In this document: in pieces, positions 1 to 6,912 of the stretch
Layout: every line of letters begins with the position of its first letter
Numbering within the stretch: the stretch's first letter is position 1
Assembly: GCA_030672605.1 (NCBI GenBank)
Contig: DAOVGE010000091.1
Location: forward strand, 1-6,912
Source: Methanosarcinales archaeon
GTDB taxonomy: Archaea > Halobacteriota > Methanosarcinia > Methanosarcinales > Methanogasteraceae
Direction of reading: 5' to 3'
Length of the DNA stretch: 6,912 nucleotides
Position numbers and translations under genes: made by a program
Notes under the pieces: model-generated
What the model saw: only the letters and a program-made list of their open reading frames with translations
Database searches by the model: none
Told to the model about the DNA's origin: nothing

Positions 1-1
1 C

Positions 2-52
2 TATCGGAACACTGAACCCGCCTCCGAGAACGTCGATTAAGATCCGCTCAAT
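2..52 (-). pseudogene. hemC: Continuation of hemC domain 3 after the in-frame TGA, cut by window edge
   Basis: Directly after the TGA at 53-55, and in the same frame, the minus strand reads IERILIDVLGGGFSVPI. This aligns with the start of HemC domain 3, in E. coli AERAMNTRLEGGCQVPIG. No frameshift is needed: one stop codon sits where the family has an ordinary residue. The position of the invariant Cys that covalently carries the dipyrromethane cofactor (Cys242 in E. coli) is here Phe (TTC at 14-16; a Cys codon TGC would differ by one base). The rest of domain 3 lies outside the window, so further decay cannot be judged. Confidence 0.8.
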
Positions 53-715
53 TCACGTCTCGATTCTGGTCTGCGGATGATTAAGTGCACACACTATATC
101 TGCTGCCTCGGAATCTCTGAGTGCCACGATTGCGATTGTGCCCTGATTGGCTGACGGGATGAAGCGGTCGATATCGAGCCGCTCAAATTCAAGATCCCAG
201 CCCATCCTTGTGAGCCCTGCCTCGGCAAGCAGGATACCATCATAGACACGATCACGCAACTTTCGTAGGCGGGTGTTGATGTTGCCGCGCAGATCCACGA
301 TATCAAGATCATCGCGGAATCGGTTCAACTGGGCTCTGCGGCGCATCGATGATGTGCCGATGACTGCGCCTGCAGGCATCTCCTCAAGAGGTGTGTTGTC
401 GTTTGTGATCAGAATATCATGAGGGGAGTCACGTTTCATAACCGCCGCGGTTACCAGTTGCTCCGGGCGGATCGTGGGTATGTCCTTCATCGAGTGGACC
501 GCGATGTCGATATCACCCGCAAGCGAGTGCTCGTCAATCTCACGCACGAATACGCCGACACCGGAGAGTTCGTGCAGAGGGAGGTTCGTTACCGAGTCGC
601 CATGCGTCTTGATGATACGAATCTCAGTATCGATACCGACTTTGTGCAGTTGCTTGGAAACGATCTCCGCCTGCATACGTGCCAGCATACTCCCGCGTGT
701 TCCGATGACAATCAT
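53..715 (-). CDS. hemC: Hydroxymethylbilane synthase (porphobilinogen deaminase), frame stopped before domain 3
   Basis: This enzyme joins four porphobilinogen units into hydroxymethylbilane, the cytosolic step before uroporphyrinogen III and hence corrins, F430 and haem. The 220 residues match HemC from the start: IGTRGS (4-9), KTHGD (36-40), the VHSMKD motif (73-78) with the catalytic Asp at 78, GTSSMRRRAQL (120-130), DLRGNINTRLRKL (141-153) and PSANQG (187-192). Domains 1 and 2 are complete. The family usually has about 290-310 residues; here a TGA ends the frame after LNHPQTRIET, just before domain 3, which holds the dipyrromethane-cofactor Cys. HemC sequence resumes in the same frame after the TGA (see 2-52). 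The ATG at 713-715 fits the family N-terminus. No Shine-Dalgarno is visible, and a TATA box 25 nt upstream suggests a leaderless mRNA. The gene may be a pseudogene, carry a sequence error, or encode a shortened protein. The family call is secure; activity is doubtful. Confidence 0.93.
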   Translation of the reverse strand: MIVIGTRGSMLARMQAEIVSKQLHKVGIDTEIRIIKTHGDSVTNLPLHELSGVGVFVREIDEHSLAGDIDIAVHSMKDIPTIRPEQLVTAAVMKRDSPHDILITNDNTPLEEMPAGAVIGTSSMRRRAQLNRFRDDLDIVDLRGNINTRLRKLRDRVYDGILLAEAGLTRMGWDLEFERLDIDRFIPSANQGTIAIVALRDSEAADIVCALNHPQTRIET

Positions 716-739
716 GTGTCATTTCTTGGTTGTGATGTG

Positions 740-745
740 TATAAA
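740..745 (-). promoter_or_regulatory. TATA box of hemC
   Basis: The minus strand reads CGTTTATACAC here, an archaeal TATA element (TTTATA) 25 nt before the hemC ATG. Archaeal TATA boxes lie about 25 nt upstream of the transcript start, so the mRNA would start at or next to the ATG. That agrees with the lack of a ribosome binding site. No clear BRE is seen. Confidence 0.5.
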
Positions 746-809
746 CGTTGCTTGTAACCGGGCTGCCGTGCTATTCGGTCGCTGACAAACGCTTTAACGA
801 TTATAACAA

Positions 810-825
810 CGAAACTGTTATATAT
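810..825 (+). promoter_or_regulatory. BRE/TATA promoter of the four-gene cluster
   Basis: CGAAACT (810-816) followed by GTTATATAT (817-825) is a good archaeal BRE plus TATA pair. The TATA centre is about 27 nt before the ATG at 849, predicting a transcript start within a few bases of it and thus a leaderless first gene. This supports 849 as the start codon, and excludes the other-frame ATG at 827, which lies next to the TATA box upstream of the predicted transcript start. Confidence 0.65.
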
Positions 826-848
826 TATGGAACATCAAAACGGTATCT

Positions 849-1376
849 ATGGCAGCAGACTCAGTGGGCGAGACTGGGAAATCCACCGATCGACTCATCG
901 ATTCGGAGATGATAATCTCGAGAGGATTCATGGTATCTGCCCAGAAGATGTTCGGAGATGGCTACAAGGCGATCATCCGGAATCTTTCGCACGAATACGG
1001 GAGTGCAATCATCAAATACCTCGCAGGCGATACCGACCTGACAGCGCTCTCCGATTCCGAGAAGCTGCAGATACTCTTCGAGCGTGGTGTCGTCGCTGAT
1101 TCTGTGAACGTGAAACTTGAGGGTGATAAAATGACACTCACAACGAGATTTTGTAAGCACCACCTTGGCAAGGATGTACGTGAGGAGATCGGAATCCCGG
1201 CGACCCGGGTCTGTCCTGTCGGCATTCTTGCAACCTGTCTGATACAAAACGTACTCGATCAGGGGGTTGTTGGCGGGAGCAAGGATCCCGGTGAGTATGA
1301 CAAAACCGGAATATGCGTAATACGGTTTGATTTAGTTTCCCGACGCAAGTCGGAAGTAAGGCGTACAGGGGGTTGA
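849..1376 (+). CDS. Uncharacterised Cys-containing protein, possible ligand-binding sensor
   Basis: I do not recognise a named family with confidence. The 175-residue protein is soluble, with no signal peptide or membrane segment. It has a polar N-terminal tail (1-20), a helical region rich in Gly and Tyr (about 30-60), a strand pair around 82-100, then a Cys/His region: FCKHHLGKD (101-109), VCPVG (121-125), Cys130 and a late Cys156. It ends in a basic tail (165-175). The layout and the Cys-Pro-x-Gly motif faintly recall V4R/hydrocarbon-binding-type small-molecule sensor domains; that is only an impression. The Cys/His residues could bind a metal or cofactor. The stop codon falls just before the Roadblock gene, so the two are co-transcribed and perhaps work together. 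The ATG at 849 is chosen because it sits at the predicted transcript start. The gene is surely real; its function is unknown. Confidence 0.8.
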   Translation: MAADSVGETGKSTDRLIDSEMIISRGFMVSAQKMFGDGYKAIIRNLSHEYGSAIIKYLAGDTDLTALSDSEKLQILFERGVVADSVNVKLEGDKMTLTTRFCKHHLGKDVREEIGIPATRVCPVGILATCLIQNVLDQGVVGGSKDPGEYDKTGICVIRFDLVSRRKSEVRRTGG

Positions 1377-1377
1377 T
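1367..1377 (+). promoter_or_regulatory. Ribosome binding site deciding the Roadblock gene start
   Basis: AGGGGGTTGAT resembles the archaeal Shine-Dalgarno AGGAGGTGATC and ends one base before the ATG at 1379, with the G run six bases from it. It favours ATG 1379 over the in-frame TTG at 1373, which lies inside the site, and over ATG 1385. Confidence 0.55.
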
Positions 1378-1378
1378 T

Positions 1379-1741
1379 ATGATCATGACAGAGAAGCTCA
1401 GCAAGGTTTTATCAGATCTTATGAAGACCGGGGAGATCGAATCAAGCGTGATTGCGAGTCGAGACGGGTTGCTCATGGTATCATACATGCAGAAAGGAGA
1501 TGACGAGACGTTCGCTGCGATGTCCGCAACGATGCTCGGCGCCGCAGAGACCGCATCCACCGAACTGGAGAGGGGAGTTCCGGATCGGGTGATCGTCGAA
1601 TCGAATGATGGAAAACTGATCGCAGTTGGCGCCGGACCAAAGGCGTTGGTTGTGGTGATCACTCCGGCAGACGCGGGTCTCGGGCTTATGCTCGTGGAAC
1701 TTGGCAAAGCTGCGGACGAGATCAAGAAGATTCTGAACTGA
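1379..1741 (+). CDS. Roadblock/LC7 domain protein (MglB-like)
   Basis: A 120-residue single-domain Roadblock/LC7 protein. Typical features are an N-terminal helix (LSKVLSDLMK, 7-16), the turn into the first strands with ASRDGLLMVSY (26-36), a long central helix starting FAAMSATMLGAAE (45-57), strands RVIVESNDGKLIAVGAG (70-86) and LVVVITP (90-96), and a C-terminal helix ending KKILN. Roadblock proteins form homodimers that bind or regulate small Ras-like GTPases, as MglB does for MglA, or act as scaffolds. No GTPase gene lies in this window, so the partner is unknown; the upstream uncharacterised gene is a candidate functional partner. The gene starts two bases after the upstream stop codon. 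An in-frame TTG at 1373 would add two residues and overlap that stop by four bases, but the binding site favours ATG 1379. Family call is firm; role is inferred. Confidence 0.88.
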   Translation: MIMTEKLSKVLSDLMKTGEIESSVIASRDGLLMVSYMQKGDDETFAAMSATMLGAAETASTELERGVPDRVIVESNDGKLIAVGAGPKALVVVITPADAGLGLMLVELGKAADEIKKILN

Positions 1742-1742
1742 T

Positions 1743-1750
1743 AGGTGATC
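1743..1750 (+). promoter_or_regulatory. Strong Shine-Dalgarno of the pterin synthase gene
   Basis: AGGTGATC is an exact match to the complement of the archaeal 16S 3' end. It overlaps the end of the Roadblock stop region and lies two bases before TTG 1753, with the GGTG core five bases away. No in-frame ATG or GTG is available before the conserved domain, so this site decides for a TTG start. Confidence 0.7.
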
Positions 1751-1752
1751 TC

Positions 1753-2250
1753 TTGTGGGTTGAACTGGACGGCTGGACTGCGAAACTCCGATTTTCTGCC
1801 TGTCATCTGATACCACATCATCCGAAATGCGGAAGACTGCACGGGCATACGTACGCTGTGAGTGTGAAGGTATTCGGAGAACGAACCGGCGAGTTCATAA
1901 TCGATTTTGAGATCCTGAAAGGACTGATTGCAGAGATCTGCGAGCGCCTCGACCACCGTGTAATTCTTGCTGAGAACGATACCCGCCTGCAAATCACAAA
2001 AGATGATCAGAGCATAATCGTTGAGACTGGCGGGAAGATGTATCAGTTCCCAATTGAGGACGTCACACTTGTTCCGACCGATTCAACGAGCGCAGAGAGC
2101 CTCTGCGAGTATGTCGCATCCGAACTGGCTCCCGGGATGAGTCCCGGCGTCAGCAGAATAGAGGTACGAATCGATGAGGGGCTCGGGCAGGGCGCGGGAT
2201 TCACGCTCGATATTGCGAGGACGGGTGCTGGAGCAGGGGCAGGCACATGA
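1753..2250 (+). CDS. 6-pyruvoyl-tetrahydropterin synthase / 6-carboxytetrahydropterin synthase (QueD) family
   Basis: A T-fold enzyme acting on 7,8-dihydroneopterin triphosphate. In archaea the QueD type makes 6-carboxytetrahydropterin for archaeosine in tRNA; some homologues serve pterin synthesis. Family residues are present: zinc ligand His18 in FSACH, catalytic Cys26 and ligands His30/His32 in CGRLHGH, the Asp-His pair of LDHRV (66-70), and a Glu (115) in TSAES. The CxxxHGH spacing is the QueD type. A segment of about 30 residues (75-105) between the LDH motif and the Glu motif makes it 165 residues, longer than bacterial QueD (about 120); to my memory archaeal members share this. The C-terminus is a low-complexity Gly-Ala tail (GAGAGAG). 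TTG start with a perfect ribosome binding site; 11-nt gap to the Roadblock gene and a 4-nt ATGA overlap with the kinase gene, suggesting translational coupling. Family sure; exact product less so. Confidence 0.88.
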   Translation: MWVELDGWTAKLRFSACHLIPHHPKCGRLHGHTYAVSVKVFGERTGEFIIDFEILKGLIAEICERLDHRVILAENDTRLQITKDDQSIIVETGGKMYQFPIEDVTLVPTDSTSAESLCEYVASELAPGMSPGVSRIEVRIDEGLGQGAGFTLDIARTGAGAGAGT

Positions 2251-3596
2251 ACATTCTCTGCTGCTACAACGTGAACATCGACGCGGTCGGAACAATCGAC
2301 GGCGCAAAGCTCACCGATTACATCAGGGATACATGGGGCTGTGAGATTGATTGTACTCACACACCGGATCGCGTCAGCGACATGACCGATCTCATTCTTC
2401 TTCTACTCTCGCATATACAGAACGGAACCGGCGGCGAATATCTGCTCGAAGCACCCGATGCAATCGTTGAGTCGTCGCTTCTGATAAAAAACGAACCTGT
2501 GCTTCGCTTGGGCGGAAACGCAGGAATTGCTGCGAGCGTTCTCTCCAATCTCGGCGCATCACTTGTGATTCCGAACGTGGCATCCATGTCACGGACACAG
2601 GCAGACCTGCTCACCGGAGCTGCGATCCGGATTCCGGTTTACGAAAACGATGAACTCGCCCTGTTGACGCCACATGATGCATATAATGCACATGATGCGG
2701 CGCGTAGTGCGCATGCGATGAGTGATTGCGAAGACGCCATACACTATGTCTTCGACTTTAAGAAAGGAACAGAAGTCAAACTGCGCGGCAGAACGATCGT
2801 CGCGCCGGATAATAACCGTGTCATAGCGACGTATGACCCAAAAAACATCGCGCTACACATCGATTGCGCGTTTGAGGCTTTTTCCAATGCGAAAATCAAG
2901 GAGATGGATGGCGCGCTGGTATCAGGACTCCATCTGCTGCGCAGCAACTATCCGGATGGATCAACATATCTCGATCATTTGCAACCGATTATAGCTGAAT
3001 TGCGGAGCTGGAAATCATCAAATCCGGATTTAAAGATACATTTCGAGTCAGGAGACTTTTTGGATGCCGAGATCCGGGATCACGTGATCTCTTACATCTC
3101 CAGTGTCGTGGATAGTATTGGCATGAACGAGGACGAGTTTTTCGAGGGAGAAACGGACTTTTCAGCAGTAAAGATCATCGAAAAAGCGGTACAGTTCATC
3201 GGTCGCCTCGGGATCTCGAGATTGTGCACCCATACGAGAGATTTCATGGTGAGCGTCTTTGATCGCGATTACATCGATTGCGCATCCGAGATTGATGCGC
3301 TGGGCGCGGGTGCAGCCGCAGCCGCCGCGCGTGCAGCAACCGGGCGCGTGGACCGCGCGTCTGTGGATGCGGCAGTCCGCGATCTAGAGCCGAGCAGCAA
3401 AGGCGCCCGTGAGTGCGCGATTGTGCATGAACACTTCGGCGGAAAGATGATCGGAAATGGAGTGAATCTACAATTGAGTGGATATTCAATCTGCGTTGTT
3501 CCATCGCTCTGGTGCGAGCACCCGGTATCAACGGTTGGCATGGGTGACACCATGACCGCGGGCGCATTCCTGGTGGAACTTGCGCACCGCCGGTAG
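2247..3596 (+). CDS. pfkC: ADP-dependent phosphofructokinase/glucokinase
   Basis: A ribokinase-superfamily enzyme that uses ADP instead of ATP to phosphorylate fructose 6-phosphate and/or glucose in the modified Embden-Meyerhof pathway of archaea (Thermococcales, Methanococcales, Methanosarcinales). The 449 residues match the usual length. Visible motifs are YNVNIDAV (7-14) and RLGGNAG (87-93) for sugar binding, VSGLHLL (225-231), HFESGDF (265-271), the magnesium-linked NxxE-type motif GMNEDE (292-297), HTRDFMV (329-335), and VGMGDT (430-435) with catalytic base Asp434. An alanine-rich helix (352-365) lies at a position where family members have a hydrophobic helix. The start overlaps the pterin synthase stop as ATGA, so translation is probably coupled. 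It is the last gene of the cluster, and its stop is 13 nt from that of convergent cbiH. Whether it prefers fructose 6-phosphate or glucose, or uses both, cannot be settled by eye. Confidence 0.92.
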   Translation: MNILCCYNVNIDAVGTIDGAKLTDYIRDTWGCEIDCTHTPDRVSDMTDLILLLLSHIQNGTGGEYLLEAPDAIVESSLLIKNEPVLRLGGNAGIAASVLSNLGASLVIPNVASMSRTQADLLTGAAIRIPVYENDELALLTPHDAYNAHDAARSAHAMSDCEDAIHYVFDFKKGTEVKLRGRTIVAPDNNRVIATYDPKNIALHIDCAFEAFSNAKIKEMDGALVSGLHLLRSNYPDGSTYLDHLQPIIAELRSWKSSNPDLKIHFESGDFLDAEIRDHVISYISSVVDSIGMNEDEFFEGETDFSAVKIIEKAVQFIGRLGISRLCTHTRDFMVSVFDRDYIDCASEIDALGAGAAAAAARAATGRVDRASVDAAVRDLEPSSKGARECAIVHEHFGGKMIGNGVNLQLSGYSICVVPSLWCEHPVSTVGMGDTMTAGAFLVELAHRR

Positions 3597-3609
3597 CCAG
3601 TAATCACTA

Positions 3610-4371
3610 TCAGTAGTCGTATTTTCTGTGATAGCCCCGTGGCGTTATGATGACATTGCCCCATGTTCTCGACTCGCTATTTCCGATGATAACAGTGGTA
3701 TGCATGTCCACGAAATCGTCGAAGTTGAGCGCGTCTTCGAGCGTGGTTGTGACCGCGCTCATCCCCTCTCTGAATGCATCTTTCACGAGCCCGACCGGAA
3801 CCGACCCGCTTCTATGCTTCCGGACCAGTTCCACGCATCTCTTGAAGTTCGTATTCCGGTTCCTGCTCTTCGGATTGTACAGGACGATCACAAAATCGGC
3901 TGATGCCGCGCTCAGAAGCCGCTGTTCGATATCCTCCCATGGTGTCAGCAGATCGCTCAGGCTCACGCTTGCGAAGTCGCCTGTGATGGGTGATCCGAGG
4001 ATGCTTGCTGCTGCGTTTGCGGCTGTAACTCCTGGAATCACCTCTATCTCAATATCCGCATCTTTTTTCTCAGCAATCTCCAGTACGATTCCTGCCATAC
4101 CGTATATCCCGGAGTCTCCCCCGCTTATGATTGCGACCACATCTCCACCAGATGCCAGTTCCAGCGCGTCTTTGGCACGCGCAATCTCCTTTCCCATCGA
4201 ACTTGTTATGACCTCTTTATCACCAAGCAGTGACTTGATCTGATCGAGATACGTGTTGTTGCCGACGATGTAGCGCGACTCTGATATCGCCTTCTGCGCC
4301 GCAATGGTCATTAGATCTGGATGTCCGGGACCAATTCCGATTATGTACAGTTTGCCGCCTTTGGTAGCCAT
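3610..4371 (-). CDS. cbiH: Precorrin-3B / cobalt-factor III C17-methyltransferase
   Basis: This enzyme transfers a methyl group from S-adenosylmethionine to C17 of the corrin precursor and drives ring contraction; in anaerobic archaea the substrate is expected to be cobalt-factor III (cobalt-early pathway). The 253-residue protein is full length and shows tetrapyrrole methylase motifs in order: IGIGPGHPDL (11-20), the SGGDSGIYGM loop (83-92), VIPGVTAANAAAS (111-123), SPITGDFA (127-134), VLYNPKSR (163-170) typical of CobJ/CbiH, and VIIGN (227-231). It starts at the ATG at 4369-4371 on the minus strand, just before the first strand of the fold. A GGAG lies rather far upstream, so the binding site is not convincing. 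It is the only corrin gene complete in this window and seems to be transcribed alone or as the first gene of its unit, divergent from the 23S gene. Confidence 0.94.
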   Translation of the reverse strand: MATKGGKLYIIGIGPGHPDLMTIAAQKAISESRYIVGNNTYLDQIKSLLGDKEVITSSMGKEIARAKDALELASGGDVVAIISGGDSGIYGMAGIVLEIAEKKDADIEIEVIPGVTAANAAASILGSPITGDFASVSLSDLLTPWEDIEQRLLSAASADFVIVLYNPKSRNRNTNFKRCVELVRKHRSGSVPVGLVKDAFREGMSAVTTTLEDALNFDDFVDMHTTVIIGNSESRTWGNVIITPRGYHRKYDY

Positions 4372-4381
4372 ATTCTGCTAT

Positions 4382-4419
4382 CCCGGCTCCTGCATCTTAT
4401 GTGTTATTGCATAACCGGG
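4382..4419. repeat. Imperfect inverted repeat upstream of cbiH
   Basis: CCCGG (4382-4386) and CCGGG (4415-4419) are inverted, with a self-complementary TGCA inside each arm (4391-4394, 4408-4411). The element lies 10-48 nt upstream of the cbiH ATG and could be an operator or a leader hairpin. It does not look like a cobalamin riboswitch, which is far larger. It may be chance. Confidence 0.25.
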
Positions 4420-4464
4420 CGTCTTGTGTGTCTCGTTTGTGCCAGGTGCAATCGCGACTTTCAA

Positions 4465-4478
4465 CGAAACCTTTATCT
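4465..4478 (+). promoter_or_regulatory. BRE/TATA promoter for the 23S rRNA gene
   Basis: CGAAAC (4465-4470) followed by CTTTATCT (4471-4478) fits an archaeal BRE plus TATA box. The transcript would start near 4500, giving a 5' leader of about 150 nt before the mature 23S. A promoter here fits a 23S gene that is not read from an upstream 16S. An 8-nt direct repeat CTATAGAA follows at 4493-4500 and 4555-4562; its role is unknown. Confidence 0.5.
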
Positions 4479-4499
4479 GCTAACCGCCTAACCTATAGA

Positions 4500-4650
4500 A
4501 TACATTGTAACTCTTATGTTACGTGATTTATGATGCATATGGCAATTAACATTGCTATAGAAGGGTGAAGAGCGAGATTGTCGCATCTCGTTCGATGAAG
4601 CCGTGTATACGTGTGATCTGGACGCTTACTGAATTAAGCAGAGGCGGATT
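4500..4650 (+). other. Predicted 5' leader of 23S precursor, with three small hairpins
   Basis: No gene is seen here, including no tRNA. Three short perfect or near-perfect stems occur: GTAAC/GTTAC (4507-4522), AGCGAGAT/ATCTCGTT with one G-U pair (4571-4592), and GCTTA/TAAGC (4624-4639). Archaeal 23S precursors are normally cut at a bulge-helix-bulge formed between leader and trailer; the trailer is outside the window, so that structure cannot be drawn. Confidence 0.4.

Positions 4651-6912
<2,262 letters not shown>

Noticed and set aside
53..55. TGA reassigned to an amino acid genome-wide
   Set aside because: Four other genes in the window end at TGA at their family's natural end, so TGA acts as stop here.
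827..1099. Plus-strand open frame starting at ATG 827
   Set aside because: Its start lies next to the TATA box, upstream of the predicted transcript start, and the frame overlaps the better-supported gene at 849; the product is Arg-rich and motif-free.
1138..1992. Long minus-strand open frame of 284 codons
   Set aside because: It runs antisense across three well-supported genes (uncharacterised protein, Roadblock, pterin synthase), has no recognisable motif, and is Ser/Pro-rich low-quality sequence typical of a shadow frame.
3297..3345. Alanine-rich stretch in the ADP-dependent kinase as a foreign insertion or repeat expansion
   Set aside because: It coincides with a hydrophobic helix expected at this point in the family, the total length is normal, and the codons vary rather than repeat exactly.
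3647..4243. Plus-strand open frame of 198 codons inside cbiH
   Set aside because: It is fully antisense to a full-length cbiH with clear motifs, and its translation is Ser-rich with no family resemblance.
4372..4460. Cobalamin riboswitch before cbiH
   Set aside because: The region is too short, lacks the conserved B12-box-type core, and such riboswitches are not expected in archaea.
4530..4650. Possible tRNA in the 23S leader, suggested by GTTCGAT at 4590-4596
   Set aside because: No acceptor stem, anticodon arm or D-loop can be matched around the T-loop-like string, and no tRNA-length cloverleaf can be drawn.

Overview
The window is archaeal, most likely from a methanogen or a methane/alkane-cycling relative (Methanosarcinales/Methanomicrobia-like; this placement is inference). 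The evidence is archaeal-type 23S rRNA, BRE/TATA promoters instead of -35/-10 boxes, an ADP-dependent sugar kinase, an archaeal-type pterin synthase, a Roadblock/LC7 protein, and tetrapyrrole/corrin genes of the kind needed for cobamides and F430.

Layout. (1) Positions 1-715, minus strand: hemC, hydroxymethylbilane synthase. Its reading frame is stopped by an in-frame TGA just before domain 3, yet recognisable HemC sequence continues in the same frame to the window edge. The conserved cofactor-binding Cys reads as Phe there. (2) 716-848: a divergent promoter region with one TATA box per direction, both placed for nearly leaderless transcripts. (3) 849-3596, plus strand: a tightly packed four-gene cluster. 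It holds an uncharacterised Cys-containing protein, a Roadblock/LC7 protein, a 6-pyruvoyl-tetrahydropterin synthase/QueD-family enzyme starting at TTG, and an ADP-dependent phosphofructokinase/glucokinase. Gaps are -4 to +11 nt, so it is very probably one transcript. (4) 3610-4371, minus strand: cbiH/cobJ, the C17-methyltransferase of corrin synthesis, convergent with the kinase and only 13 nt from it. (5) 4372-4650: intergenic region with a promoter and a leader with small hairpins. (6) 4651-6912, plus strand: the first three quarters of a 23S rRNA gene, cut by the window end.

Functionally, hemC and cbiH are an early step and a ring-contraction step of the same tetrapyrrole/corrin pathway, although they are not adjacent. 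The central cluster mixes a probable sensory/GTPase-regulatory pair with a pterin/7-deazaguanine enzyme and a sugar kinase; why these are together cannot be told from sequence. The 23S gene has no 16S gene or tRNA-Ala in front of it. It seems to have its own promoter, so the rRNA genes are probably unlinked.

No mobile element, CRISPR array, rRNA intron or obviously novel multi-gene system was seen. The points most worth checking are the interrupted hemC, the unlinked 23S, and the uncharacterised gene paired with Roadblock.
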